A stretch of 64,000 nt of DNA from Dryas octopetala (GCA_963921425.1 OY992839.1:14735409-14799408); one strand, 5' to 3'; numbered from the stretch's first letter, positions 45,880-58,090 are shown. Numbers and translations: made by a program. Notes: generated by a model not told the origin, from the sequence alone.

Positions 45880-47110
45880 ACTAAGTGTTTAGGGCATTTT
45901 TATAGATGAAATGGAGCCTTGAGGGATATAGAAAGATAGTTTGGTAAAAACAATGGGCTTCAACCTGTGTCTGGTAATAGGTTTTGTTAGGTGGAATGAC
46001 CAGTTTTATCTTATTCAGGCAAGTGCTTTAAAAAAAAAAAAAAATACAAAAGACCTTGGGTTGGTTGGGGTGCATCCTCACCGGCCTTCCCTCTAGCCTT
46101 GTGGTTAAGTCTTTATATGCTATACCTTAAGGTTTGAACTTTGAAGGCTGGTATCACCAAAGTTTTTTTTAATTCTTTTTTTTGGTACTAGTTGAACTTG
46201 ATAAAAATAGATCCATTGATTTTAACTACTAAATTTCAATAATTTTTTAGTTTAGGTACCAAAATTAAATAGTATTTTAGATTAGGTACTAGTTGAAAAG
46301 TCAAACAAAATAATAAAATAAAAGGTATTAGAATTTACAAATATTACATCATATGCCACTACAATAAAAAAATAAAAATAATATTACATCACAAATATTA
46401 CATTAATTTATACTATATTGTATTAAAAAAAAATCAATCCAGTCACAACTTAACTATGACTGTCTTAGTAAATTGAAAGAGACAACTTACACCACTATAC
46501 TATGTATTATTTTGAATAAAAGTATTGTTTTGACATCTTTTTATACTATATTGTAGTATAATTTTTCTAATTTTTTTTTAATTAAATCACAACTTAACTG
46601 TGACTGTCTTACAATTTAGATGTGACTATCGTTCAGTCACAACTAAATTTGAAGTTGTGAGTGTTGTACAGTCACAACTAAATGTGAAGTTGAGACTACA
46701 TTAGCAAAATTTTAAGATCATATAAAAGCCTCAAGGGTAATTTTGTCAAAACCTTATAAAATTTAACTAACACCCATCATATGTGGGTCAAAGGACAAAA
46801 ATGTCAAATGGAAAATGCTGAAATCAAAGGGGCCAATATATTTGTGACATAATCTAAAAAACTACATTTAAATTTGGTAGTTCAATTGAAATATTATATG
46901 ATCTTTATATTATACCAAAAATTATTGAAATTTGATATTTAATCATAATTTTCTAATAAAATATTAGAGAATTTCTTTTCAATATTTTTTTCATCAACTT
47001 TTTTTTATTACTTAAGATTTCCATATAGGAATAATAGTCTATTATTATTGGAGAAAGCGGTTTGATTATAAGTAGGCAACCACACATACTAGTGTCGAAA
47101 TCAAATATGT
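45880..47110. other. intergenic with short TCACAACTTAACT repeats
   Basis: TCACAACTTAACTATGACTG (46444) recurs as TCACAACTTAACTGTGACTG (46587), and CAGTCACAACTAAAT occurs twice more near 46632-46685. No gene recognised. Confidence 0.5.
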
Positions 47111-48395
47111 ATTTTAGTGTGTGATGAGTGTGCATTTTGCATCACTTTATGATACTAATTCCTTAACCTAGAGTGTTAGAACTCGATATTTTGTGTTTCT
47201 TGTCTTGTTTTTGTGTTTTCAGGTCAAATGAAGCAGAAATAAGAAAAGGAAGCAAATTGAGCCATTTTGGGACATTTCTTGGTCAAACTAGGAAAACGAG
47301 TGAAATCCTGGTCAAACCAGGAAAAGTATAGAAATCCTAGTCAAATGAGGATTCCTAGTCACACTAGGAAACATCAAGTCCAGAACCATCATTGTGGAGC
47401 CAGAAATGAGAAATCCTGATTGAAATAGGAAATCCTGGTTGAACTAAGAAACCTAACCATATTAGGGAAATGAGTCCTAATGACACTAGGAGACCCCAGG
47501 GGCAATATAGTCATTACAAGAAGTCGAAATGGATAAGAAATCCTTCATTTACAAGAAATCCTAGTTGCACTAAGAAATGTTGGTCAAAGTCAACTCTACA
47601 AAGTCAAGGTTCCAGAAGCTTCCAAAAGGTGGTGGACATCCATGGAAATGAATAGAGGGAAGAAATGAATTCAAATTCAAATAGAAATGAGGGGCAAAAT
47701 GGGAAGTCAAAGTCAATGGTCAAGGGTCAAAGATGACAAGTCAACAAGTCAACAAGTCAAATGGGTCATGGGCCTATGGGATGCCGAAGTCAGATGGGCC
47801 ATGCATGCATACATGCGCCAAACCCTAGCAGCCCAAGCCCAATGCGCATAGTCCAAGGTGGCAGCCCATGCATGCGCATGCATGCCATGCAAGCTACTTA
47901 AGCCCAACATGCAAGCCCAATGTGCAAGCCTCAAGGTGATAGCCCATGGAGTAAACCCTAGCCCACATTGTGCAAGCCCAATGCGCCAAGACTTCAGCCC
48001 AAGACCAGCAGCCAGGGACGGACGCACAGCCAAGGTTGGGGGGTCGGGCGACCCCCCGAACGGCGGAGCACGCAAGCTTAGACTCGTCCACGGCGACGCC
48101 AGCGACCCCCCGACGCGAAGAAGGCGACCCCCCGACCCCGACGGCTCGACGTGAAGAAGGCGACCTCCAGGGCGCCAGCCTCCAGCCTTCCAGCAGCCAT
48201 CGTCGCCATCGCCAACTCGCCATGATTGCGTCCCTGGTTCGGTGTTCCTGAAATTCTGAGAAACAGAGAGAGTCGAGAGAGAAGAGAAACAGTTTCGGGC
48301 TGAAGACTTGAAGAGTGAAGACAGTGAAGACTGAAGAGGGGGCTGGGCAGCTGGGCTAGTGGGCTGTGGGCTTTTAATTTTTTTTTAAGTTCCTA

Positions 48396-48417
48396 CTCAA
48401 AACGACGTCGTTTTGAG
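48396..48417. promoter_or_regulatory. perfect 22-bp palindrome with GACGTC core in the hAT leader
   Basis: CTCAAAACGAC and its exact complement meet at GACGTC, an ACGT core of the kind bound by plant bZIP factors. It sits about 680 bases before the transposase ATG, near the expected promoter. AACGTCGTTTTG also occurs at 12168 near an AGGCG repeat, so it may be only a repeat-borne word. Confidence 0.4.
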
Positions 48418-49077
48418 CTAGGAGTTTAAAAAAACAAAAGACTACCCAGGCAGACAGGCAGTGACCCGTGTGTGGCTGTGTAATTGTCTGCTGTTTGCCT
48501 GTTTCAGCTTCTTCCCCAAATCGAATCCCCTCATTCAAACCCACACAGACAGAGCCTAAGTGCCCAACCCAGCTAGCCGTGAGTCTTTGACGCCGTCGCC
48601 CCTGTTGCCCGCCGTCGCCCCTGCTGGCTGCTGCCCAGTGTCCCTCAAAACTCAAGTTTGAAGTTCCAATTTTATTTTTTCAAGTAAGTTTAAAGTTTCA
48701 AACCCTAATTCCTAATTCTCAATTCACTTTAAATTTATAATATATGTTGTTTTTTAATTAATTGATAAGATTATTGTAATGAAATTAGACTAATTAGTGG
48801 TTTCTTGAATCTTGATGTTGATTTAATTATTGGTTGATTAATTGATTATGGGTTTTTATTGTATATTTGTATTAATATGATTATTGATTTATTGGATTGT
48901 TGGATTGTTGTTGATTATTGTTATTACTTTCATAATTTGATTAATTAATTATGAGTTTTTATTATATTAAGTTGATTATTGGATTTTGGCTAATTATTGT
49001 TATTACTTTGATAAATTTGATAAATTGATTATTGGACTTTAATTGATTATTGAAAATTGGTTTACATGTGTAGAATT

Positions 49078-51405
49078 ATGGAACGATTTTTTAAGAGAAA
49101 ATGTCCAACGGGTAGTTCAAATAATTCGGTTAATTCAAGTTTTGGTAAAACTTTAAGTGGGTTAGATGATATTTTGGCTAATCTTCAAGCAGACCCTGGA
49201 TTAAGAACTCAAATGGCGGATTATAGCCCTAATATTCGAGATGAGATCCGAAGAGCATATCTACAAAAGGGACCTTGTCAACCTAGAGGTCATATATTCC
49301 CACAAATTAATCAATCGGGAATTGATCGACGCTTCATTGCCCAATGGTTTGATGAGTTTGATTGGTTGGAGTATAGTCAATCTAAGGATGCCGCATTTTG
49401 CCTTTATTGCTATCTATTTAAATCCAATTTTGAACAAGCGGGTAGTGACGTCTTTACTGGGGTAGGCTTCAGGAATTGGAAGAAAGGGAGAGAAAAGTTT
49501 AGCACGCATGTTGGGCCGGTTGACAGTGTTCACAATCGATCTAGAGAAGCTGCTATGAATCTAATGAACCAAAATTCACATATTGAAACAGTTGTGCAAA
49601 AACAGTCAGACAAAGCTCGTATTGCTTATCGCACTTGCTTGAATGCATCAATTGATTGCACAAAGTTTTTGTTGCGACAAGGACTTTCTTTTCGTGGCAA
49701 TGATGAAAGTGCCACTTCAAGCAATAGGGGGAATTATTTGGAGCTTTTGCAATTTCTTGCAGATCATGATGAGAAAGTTAAGGCCGTTGTGTTGGAGAAT
49801 GCCCCGGGGAATCTCAAGTTAGTAGCTCCTTCAATTCAAAAAGATCTTGTTAATGCATGTGCCATGGAAACCATTGGGGTTATCATGAATGATATGAAAG
49901 ATCGACTTTTTTCTATATTGGTGGATGATTCACGTGATATTTCAATAAAGGAGCAAATGGCTATGGTGTTGCGTTATGTGGACGACAAAGGGCAAGTAAT
50001 TGAAAGGTTTGTGGGGGTCCAACATGTTGCCGAAACCACTTCTAGTGCACTAAAGGATGCCATTGATGCATTCTTTTCTTTCAACAAATTGAGCTTTTCC
50101 AAGATACGAGGGCAAGGTTATGATGGAGCTAGTAATATGAGAGGTGAGTTCAATGGCCTTAAAACAAAGATTTTGAGAGAACAACCTTGTGCATTTTATG
50201 TTCATTGCTTTGCTCATCAACTTCAACTAGCTCTTGTTGCCATTGCAAAGAAAAATGCCGACATTGCCACTTTTTTCACATCTTGTAATAGTGTGGTTAA
50301 TATTGTTGGAGCATCTTGTAAGCGTCGTGATGCATTGAGAGAACAACTCCAAAAAGAGCTTATGGAAGCCTTTGAAAATGATTGTCTTCAAACGGGTCGA
50401 GGCTTAAATCAAGAATCTAGTCTCAAACGTGCCGGTGATACACGTTGGAACTCCCATTATGGTACGTTGATTAGTTTGATTTCTATGTTTGCATCGGTTG
50501 TGAAGGTGCTTGAATTGATTGTTGATGATCGCTACAATGATAGTGTGGGTGAAGCAAATAGATTATTGGGAGAAATGTTATCTTTTCAGTTTGTGTTTCA
50601 CCTATTTTTGATGAGATCTATATTGGGAATCACAAATGCTTTGTCAAAAGCATTACAAAAGAAAGATCAAGAGATTGTGAGTGCAATGGCTTTAGTCAAA
50701 GCATGTAAGGAAAGACTACACTATATGAGAAATAATGAGTTTGATCTTTTGGTTGATCAAGTAGCTTCTTTTTGTGCTAAAAATCATATTGAGGTTCCTA
50801 ACATGGATGAGACATATGTAGCTCGAGGGAGATCACGGCGCAATGCTCCAATAAAAACATATCATCATCATTATCGTGATGAGCAACTTGTGGAATTGGA
50901 GGATCGCTTCAATGAGGTAAATAGTGAGTTACTTATTTGCTTGGCATGTTTGAGTCTGGATAATTCTTTCGTCGCTTTTGACATACAAAAGTTACTTCGT
51001 CTTGCTCAATTTTATCCTCAAGATTTTTCGGATCGAGATCTATTGGCACTTGAAGATCAACTTAGGATTTATATTCATCATATGCGTTCAAGTAGTGATT
51101 TTTCAGAATTGAAAGGGATTGGTGATCTTGCGAAAAAATTGGTGGAGAAAGGGTTGGATCGGACATATACTTATGTGTATTTGCTTATTACATTGGCTTT
51201 GGTTTTACCGGTTGCAACTGCTTCAGTGGAGAGGGCATTTTCCGCCATGAATATTATTAAGGGTCCACTCCGCAACAAAATGGGAGATCAATGGTTGAGC
51301 GATAGCTTAATTGTTTACATTGAGAAAGATGTTTTTGATTGTATTGATAATGAAGCTATAATGGCGCGTTTTCAGAATATGAAAACTCGTCGTGGACAAT
51401 TGTAA
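49078..51405 (+). CDS. hAT transposase with TTF zinc finger, DUF4371 and hAT dimerisation domain
   Basis: The frame encodes 775 residues from the ATG at 49078 (MERFFKRKCPTG, the usual start for this family). An in-frame ATG at 49066 is less likely because TTTACATGTGTAG just upstream looks like a 3' splice site. Residues ~65-130 are a TTF-type zinc finger (FIAQWFDEFDWLEYS, AAFCLYCYLFKSN). DUF4371/DDE follows, with LVDDSRDIS near 280 and GQGYDGASNMRG near 347 carrying catalytic Asp candidates, then YVHCFAHQLQLALV and AGDTRWNSHYGTL. The C-terminal dimerisation domain reads LPVATASVERAFSAMNIIK near 710, with the catalytic Glu candidate. Relatives are annotated as ZMYM1-like. The enzyme would excise and reinsert the element in the nucleus. 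No stop or frameshift is seen. Confidence 0.93.
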   Translation: MERFFKRKCPTGSSNNSVNSSFGKTLSGLDDILANLQADPGLRTQMADYSPNIRDEIRRAYLQKGPCQPRGHIFPQINQSGIDRRFIAQWFDEFDWLEYSQSKDAAFCLYCYLFKSNFEQAGSDVFTGVGFRNWKKGREKFSTHVGPVDSVHNRSREAAMNLMNQNSHIETVVQKQSDKARIAYRTCLNASIDCTKFLLRQGLSFRGNDESATSSNRGNYLELLQFLADHDEKVKAVVLENAPGNLKLVAPSIQKDLVNACAMETIGVIMNDMKDRLFSILVDDSRDISIKEQMAMVLRYVDDKGQVIERFVGVQHVAETTSSALKDAIDAFFSFNKLSFSKIRGQGYDGASNMRGEFNGLKTKILREQPCAFYVHCFAHQLQLALVAIAKKNADIATFFTSCNSVVNIVGASCKRRDALREQLQKELMEAFENDCLQTGRGLNQESSLKRAGDTRWNSHYGTLISLISMFASVVKVLELIVDDRYNDSVGEANRLLGEMLSFQFVFHLFLMRSILGITNALSKALQKKDQEIVSAMALVKACKERLHYMRNNEFDLLVDQVASFCAKNHIEVPNMDETYVARGRSRRNAPIKTYHHHYRDEQLVELEDRFNEVNSELLICLACLSLDNSFVAFDIQKLLRLAQFYPQDFSDRDLLALEDQLRIYIHHMRSSSDFSELKGIGDLAKKLVEKGLDRTYTYVYLLITLALVLPVATASVERAFSAMNIIKGPLRNKMGDQWLSDSLIVYIEKDVFDCIDNEAIMARFQNMKTRRGQL

Positions 51406-52909
51406 CTTGTATGTTTTTATTATGAATTATAAATGAGACAACTATCATTTAATTTTTTAGTGTTATTTTCGTAAAAAAAATTTATGGCATTGTGTACACT
51501 ATGACCCCCCGGAATCAAATTCCTGGATCCGTCACTGCCAGCAGCCATGCGCAAGGACAAGAGGAACCCTAGCTAAGCTAGGCGTGAGTCACTTAAGCCC
51601 ACAAGGCCTAGCCTTGCCGCAAGCCCACATGCTCCTAACCCTAGCTACTGCCGCAAGTCTTCTTCTTCTTGCCTCTCAAGGATTGCACCTCTATAAATAT
51701 GTCATATACTTCAGAACCCTAGAGCTCTTGCTTCCTAGTTTAATTTTTAGTTTTTAGGTTTTATTTTTCAGAAAGTTAGAGAGAGAGAGTGCCAAAATTC
51801 AGAGGGAGTTAGAGAAAGAAGGTGGCGTGACAAGTGAGAGAGAGAAGGAACCAGCCCTTGCCGCAAGCCCTATCTCACCTTGCCATGAGTTCCTCCTGCT
51901 TGCTAGGTGCCTCCTTCTTCCTCTCTCCTTGCCGCAGCCACCATTGTGATGTTTCTCTGATTTTTGTTTTCTTTTTCCTTCTAGAACTCTGATTTCATAC
52001 TTAGTTTAAGATTCTGATTTTTATGTTTAGTTTATGTTTTTGAATTAATATTAGTTTGTGTTTCTGAATTGTGCACCAATATGAATTGGGATTTTATTAT
52101 TAGTTGCTGTTTTCTTTTATTTAATTTAATTATGTAAGTTTATTTATTCTATCTTGCATGTTAGTTGTAGGTTGATTAATGGATTTGCATGCTTTAACAA
52201 ATCGTTTATCCGTCTCTTGGTCTGTTAGTTTGATGTTTACATGTATTAAATTTTCATTATCTATTTGAACCCGTCACTAGTTGTTTGCATCCTTTGACTG
52301 GCCACCTTAGGGTAATTGCATCTAGTTTAATTGTTAGGTTTAGCTGTGAAATAGTCAAAGACACTAAACCACAAGTAACAAGGGAATAAGAGATTATTCT
52401 TGGTAATGGGGTTGGGCGACCTCTATAAAGAAATAGTCAAAGCTTATATGTTGTGCATGTTTGACGTTCTCACGGATCTTAATGACTCTTACATGGGTAA
52501 CAGCTGCCTTAGCTTGAACTAGGGAACATGTAAGTTAACTGATTAAGGAAGGCCCAAGAAGCTCTTAGTTTATGCATTAGGAGAACAATTGCGAGAAAGT
52601 AACTAGCCAAACCTTTTTAGCAGTCAAACTTTAATACATTGTGTTCAAATTAATTGTCATTAGCCTTGGATGGTTATTGCATGCTTATCTGATTTGAAAC
52701 TGAAAACTTAACATTACAAGATAGAATAAATGGTGTGTGCGTGTGGTGTGGTGTGTGTGTGTTTCCATCTTTCCAAAAACCCTCATTTAGTTATTCTATT
52801 GATTAATTGAATTAATTTGTTGTGTATTAACCATTCCTTGTGGGATCGATCTCGTGCTTGTACGCTTTGTTACTGATGCGATTCGTGCACTTGCAAGCAT
52901 ACTTGAAAT

Positions 52910-55200
52910 GAAATAGATGTTTATTTTGTTCTAAGAAAACATTCAACAGTGTGTGACAAACTAGAAGATCATTCAGAAGTCTTTGAGCCTGATGTAAAAT
53001 TAGATATTACTATTGTAATTAATTTGCTCATCGATCTATTGTTCTTTGGCCAGATTCAAAGTTATCATTGATTCTAGGATTAAATGGAGCGACATCAGGG
53101 CATTGCTCAAAAGTTATATATACATGTTGTTATGGATGATATTAAAGTTTTGATGTCTTTTATTACTTTGTAAAGTATTATATTCTTCAAAAGAATGTAA
53201 TCCTTCAGCCCACTCCTCAATACATACACTGGTCTTATAATTAATGCTTCATGCCATGCACACAAGCTCGATTCCTTTCTCTCCCACAAAGTCTCTCATC
53301 CCAAAACCCATCAAAACTTAATGAAAGGTTTAAAAGAGAGGAATGGTTTGAAAAGAGAAGATATATATTAAACCAAATCCAAGCATCTCACAATTAAATT
53401 TCCAAACACTTTCAATGCAAAAAGACTTGGATCACACATATAAAAGCTTAATGAACAAGATATAAAAATTTTACAATTAATCACTCATACATAAATTAAG
53501 ATTATCTTCTAACCAGAGAAACATTTCATCTCACCATGAATAAGGATGACAATAAACTTTTATGGTCTGTGGAAAGAAAAAGACGTAACAAAATGGATAT
53601 ATATGTTCATCCTAGCTTAGTCCACAATCAGTCTAATCAGATGGCCCAAGATAACACATATCATGATACCCACTGGAGATTAATTGATGCCCTTGATTGA
53701 AGGAGTTTAGATCCATCCGTTTCGTTTAGTTGATTGCTCAATATGACCATTAAGAATCTCTCATCGTTAATTTCTCAAGTTCATAAATAAATAAAAAGCA
53801 ATCTGATTGTGTGTGGTATATATATATATATATATATATATTTTTAAATGATTGTTTGTAATTGTGAATTAAACGTATCACTGTTTGCTTACTACAATGC
53901 TTGGCTTACTCTTTTTTTGCAAAATTTGTTTGATTTTTTTCCTTTACTCTATATACCTTTATTGTTTGGTTGTTGTTTCTTTGAATTTGAGGTAATATCT
54001 TCGCATAAGTTTAATCAGTACAATTTGGTTTTGATCTCCTTGTAATCTGCCTATGCATGATATATTCATGCTTTGTTTGTGATTTGCACATATTCAGCCA
54101 TATAGGATAACCCTATAGAATCGATCCAAGCATCACATAGTTAATGAGGATCATTTATATGATAGTTAAATTTCAGTTCTGTAGAATCTCTGAAAAGAAA
54201 AAAAAAAACCTACTTACCCTAAAAAAAAAAAATGTTAAATTTCACTTTTAGTCTATGTAGTTTAAGTCAAGTTTCACATTGGTCTTTTAGTTTCAACTAT
54301 TATGATTTTGGTCTTGAAGTTTACAAACTATTGCAATTCAATGATATGTTAGCATTTTCGTTCATTAAATCGTAATATTTGTTGGGGTTTTGGTCATGTA
54401 TTTTACAAACCGTTGTAATTTTGGTCATATATATACTTTTACATATTATTTAGCGATTTAATAACGAATTTAACGAATATGGACAAAAATGCTAAGAGTT
54501 CTTGAATTGCAATGATTTATAATTACAAGATTAAAAGAAAAAAACTTAAAAATACATGGACTAAAGTGGAACCTGACCCAAACTACAAACTACAAGAACC
54601 AAAATAAATGAAGTTTTCAGTTTATAGCAATTCTATTATTCAATTTAATTAAACAAATTTGAATTCTTTAATAAAACATGATACACTTAATCATCTATGA
54701 ATCATTACATAGTTAATTATAATCTCCAATTAAATAGATAATTTAAACATGCTTAATTAAATTAGCAAATTACAAATAAATCAATAAAATATTTGAAAAT
54801 TTCATAATAATCAAAATACAATTTGGATTCCCATAATAGTCACATGCAAATATTTGATAATTACATAATAGTCAGTGGGCCCAGCTTAATTTGGGTGACC
54901 CTATATTATTTTTAGTGTTAAATTACTATCATGCCCTTCAAAAATATTTTAACTCAATTTAAAAAATGGTGATTGTATAATTTGTATGTCTTAAACTGTT
55001 AACAATATAACAGTTATTATAACTGTATAATAGTTACCGATTAAAAAAAAGAGTAATTGTGACAGTGACCAATTAAAAAATCCAAAAATCGTAACAATGT
55101 GACTATTAAAAAAGGTGTTGATGGAGTGCACATTGTGGGCTACTCAGAAAGCTACAGATAATCCTAAGCCGCCGATCAGGTGGACTACGAGTGCCTCTGT
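52910..55200. other. intergenic, with a (TA)n tract and a MITE-like element
   Basis: A (TA)n run lies at 53817-53841. Bases about 54248-54605 hold a MITE-like element. No gene is recognised. Confidence 0.55.
54248..54605. mobile_element. MITE-like element with imperfect TIRs
   Basis: TTTTAGTCTATGTAGTTTAA at the left and the reverse complement of CAAACTACAAGAACCAAAA at the right are inverted relatives. Inside, TTTGGTCATGTATTTTACAA words repeat. It is probably a decayed non-autonomous element. Confidence 0.45.
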
Positions 55201-55237
55201 CGTTTTTTTTAATATATATATATAAAATAATGCCCTG

Positions 55238-55267
55238 CACGTGTGAAGTATGCACGTGAGTCACGTG
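55238..55267 (+). promoter_or_regulatory. three G-boxes in 30 bp upstream of the INO80D-like gene
   Basis: CACGTG occurs at 55238-55243, 55253-55258 and 55262-55267. TATATAAAA lies just upstream (about 55219-55227). G-boxes are bound by bHLH (such as PIFs) and bZIP factors, so light or stress control is possible. The 5' UTR seems to start shortly after and to contain an intron (donor CACAG/GTTCTA near 55378). Confidence 0.55.
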
Positions 55268-56567
55268 ACACGCAAGAAACTAATCCTACCACTACTCCTC
55301 CCTGAAAAGCCCCAAAGTTCAAGAAGAAGCAGAGCGCAAGGCCAAGCGTTTCCACTCACTCTTCCAATCCAGTTCACAGGTTCTACACCTTTCAACTCAC
55401 TTCTCTATTTCTTTTTTGTTTCTCTCTCGAATTTTTGAAACCCTAGATCGGGATTATTTTCAAGTGTTGTTTTGATTCTTTAGAGAAAAATATAAAAAAC
55501 ATGTCGAATGATTAGAAATGGAAATAAGGCGTTGGTAGGAAAACCTAGTTTCGGATTTTTTTTATTTTTTATTTATTCAATTATAAACCCTAGATTAGGT
55601 GTTTGCGTTCTTGGGTTATCGAGAAAACCTAGGAAGATTTAAGGGAATTTTTTTTTCTGGTCTTAATTTATTGTCATTTCTGTTATTCTCTTGGTCCCAT
55701 GCTATTGTCCCAGTTTTGGAAAGCAAAGGTTTATTTGGCCTTAACTAAGGTTCATGGATCAAACAAACAAAAACGTTTACATCTTTGATTGCTTAGGATT
55801 TCAATGAGTTTTCAGGAATTGTTATCCGTTCTGAGTGTTGATAAAACACAGTAAACAATTAAATTCATAGTTTTTCTAGTTTCTCTTGTGCCATGTTAAT
55901 TCGTAGAAATAAAATGGATATATAAATATTGTTAAGAGGTTTCTAGGTGGCTGTCTTCTAAGAGTATTATAAGGAATGGGGGAGCTGTTGTGATTTAGAA
56001 ACATGTGCGCATAGGCTCTAGTGACTGGCTAAAATAAGTAGTTGATCCTGGCCGTTGGATTTTTTTCTTTCTACTGTTGGGATTTTAATCCTGCTTTTGT
56101 GTGTTCTAATTCCGACTGCAGGAGTGTTTTAATCTTTAGATCTAATGGCCTGAGATTAGTTAGTTATTTTAGCTATTTACTAGGTTTGAGCTGTATATAT
56201 ATTGTTAGCAGAGCATTCATTTTCAAAATTTTTGTAAGTTAAAGGATGCTGCTGATTCTAACCTACATGTATGTGTGTGCATGCGTCTATAATATCTTGG
56301 GATTTGTGAGTGAAATGTCTACAAGGGTCATAAGACTATAGGAAATCACAATGTTGGGTTACCATTTTCTTTGTTCTTTTCAGGCATATTACTCAGTAAA
56401 CAAACACAGAGTTTGGAGCATGGATTTAGATAGTTCTTCACCTCTCTAGGAGTAGGAGAAATTTTGTGTGTGACAGCATGGATTTAGACAGTTCTTCACC
56501 TCTCTAGTTGTAAAAATATGTCCTTGAATTGTATCCCTCAGATGCTTTTTCATTACTTTTAAGCATT

Positions 56568-56571
<4 letters not shown>

Positions 56572-56644
<73 letters not shown>
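56572..56644 (+). repeat. (CT)n microsatellite, about 36 units
   Basis: An unbroken CT run of about 73 bases, probably in the 5' UTR intron of the INO80D-like gene. Arg/Glu and Leu/Ser open frames over it are artefacts. Confidence 0.95.
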
Positions 56645-56647
<3 letters not shown>

Positions 56648-56893
56648 GGTGCGTGTTGTGTTGTGTTGTGCATTTTTGAGTTCTTTCAGTCTCAATGCTA
56701 TTATTTGCTTTTATTTTTGCAGAATCGTTGATAATTTTAAAACCTGGAACTGGAAGTTTGAAGATCAGATGCTATATTTTTTATGAAGATTACTAGATTA
56801 ATAAAGGTTTGGTTGATTATATTTTTTATGCTTGATAATCTTTCCTAGGTTTGGTTTTAGTGGGTGTTGTTTGGCATCCTTTGCTCTCCTACC

Positions 56894-58090
56894 ATGGCTG
56901 CCTCTGGTTCCAAACACCATCCTCCCTCTTGTTCCAAGCCTCCCAATAACCCCATCACTGACACCCAAACCTCAAACGCCAACCCTTCCACCTCCACAGT
57001 CTCTCCTATCTCACCCTCCCAAGAAGACATCGTCCTCTCCCGTGCCTCCCACCTTACACGCCAAGAGCTCCTTCGCCGCCGTTCCCACCACCTCAAGCAG
57101 CTCGCCAAATGCTACAAAGACCACTACTGGGCTCTCATGGAGGAACTCAAGGTCCAGCACCGGGAGTATTACTGGAACTACGGTGTCAGCCCCTTTCAAG
57201 AAGAGCACAAGAAAGACAGAGACACAGGGGTTGTTGTTGAAGGCACTGATGAGAACAATAACAACATCATCATGAACAACCACAACCATAATGCTTGTAC
57301 TGCGATTACTCGGACGAGTGAATTTGATGCCAAAAACAAACGGCGCTGCGCTTCTGTGGGGTGTAAGTTGAAAGCAATGGCGTTGACAAGCTTTTGTCAC
57401 CTCCATATTCTTTCGGATTCGAAGCAGAGGCTCTACAAGGCTTGCAATTATGTTATCAAGAGGTATTTGTGAGAATGCTTCTGTGTTTGTCACAAAATTG
57501 ACTAAGTAGACTGATATTTTTGCATAGAATTTTGTATGGATGCTAATAATTGAAATTGTAGTTTTCCCTACTGATTTCAACTTTGATTAGGTTTTTTTTC
57601 CCTTGTTTTATGTTAGTATTAGCCTTCTATCAAATTCACCTGGAGTTGTGTTTTAGCTTAATTCTTGGATAGGTGTTTTTCTGTTTGTGTGTTTGTGATG
57701 GACTGGGGAAATAATCACCTTAGTTGTCCAACTTTTTCCTCTTTTTGTTCTTGTTTTGTTTGTTGTGTATATTCTACCATCAATGAGTAGCAGAGGTTGA
57801 TTTTCGAACTGACAATTTTTTTAATTGATTGGCTTTATGAATGTAGTGCTCAAGCAGGACCTATAACCTGTGGGAAGCCAATACTGAGATCCACCGTTCC
57901 TTCTCTTTGTACTGTTCACTTCCAAAAGGCTCAGAAGCATGTCACAAGGGCCTTGAAGAAGGCAGGCCTTAATGTTTCGTCATCAAGTAAGCTTGCTCCA
58001 AAGTTCCATGTTGTAGTAGCAGAATATGTACGCCAAATTCAAGCAAAACGCAGAGCTGCACAAAGGGAAAATGGAAGTTGCAATCAATGA
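56894..58090 (+). CDS. INO80 complex subunit D-like protein (zf-C3HC3H), two coding exons
   Basis: Exons 56894-57462 and 57847-58090 join in phase (AG/T gives Ser), for 270 residues. The start MAASGSKHH has a good context (ACCATGGCT) and follows leader introns. Residues ~35-60 are Pro/Ser/Thr-rich. Residues ~65-100 are a basic helical region (LTRQELLRRRSHHLKQLAKC). From ~153 comes a cysteine/histidine domain split by the intron: RRCASVGCKLKAMALTSFCH, then TCGKPILRSTVPSLCTVHF. This is the 'potential DNA-binding' C3HC3H domain of KANL2 and INO80D-like proteins. A basic tail (RQIQAKRRAAQREN) ends it. By family it belongs to the INO80 chromatin-remodelling complex in the nucleus. It appears intact; the 3' UTR contains a CT/C-run. 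Confidence 0.88.

Larger units (their letters stand above)
48013..51537 (+). mobile_element. complete-looking hAT transposon, TTF-type transposase
   Basis: A perfect 8-bp duplication CCAGCAGC flanks it (48005-48012 and 51538-51545). The ends CAGGGACGGACGCA and TGGATCCGTCACTG are inverted copies differing at three of 14 positions. Inside are a leader with a probable 5' UTR intron (about 48683-49073) and one long uninterrupted transposase frame. It is inserted in the non-coding LTR-type element. Perfect target repeats and an unbroken frame suggest a fairly recent insertion. Confidence 0.92.
47120..52905 (+). mobile_element. non-coding LTR-type element (LARD or solo LTR) carrying a nested hAT
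   Basis: Outside the nested hAT, the sequence TGATGAGTGTGCATTTTGCA (47122) leads into a leader rich in GGTCAAACTAGGAAA variants. The far end (GTGGGATCGATCTCGTGCTTGTACGC, in two phrases, then GTGCACTTGCAAGCA, about 52840-52905) resembles the end of large plant gypsy LTRs. No gag or pol domain was found. No matching target duplication was found, so outer limits are approximate. Confidence 0.45.

Noticed and set aside
47749-48251. Ala/Trp/His-rich frames on both strands
   Set aside because: They arise from repeated GCCCA/CATGC words in the LTR-type element and the hAT end; no domain is visible and they cross the element boundary.
49057-49077. Upstream extension of the hAT transposase with a TTG start
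   Set aside because: The family starts at MERFF/MERYF, and a likely 3' splice site ends just before that ATG.
56446-56786. Arg-Glu and Leu-Ser repeat proteins
   Set aside because: They are translations of the (CT)n microsatellite.
57011-57580. 189-residue minus-strand frame
   Set aside because: It is antisense to INO80D-like exon 1, whose domain and splicing are convincing.
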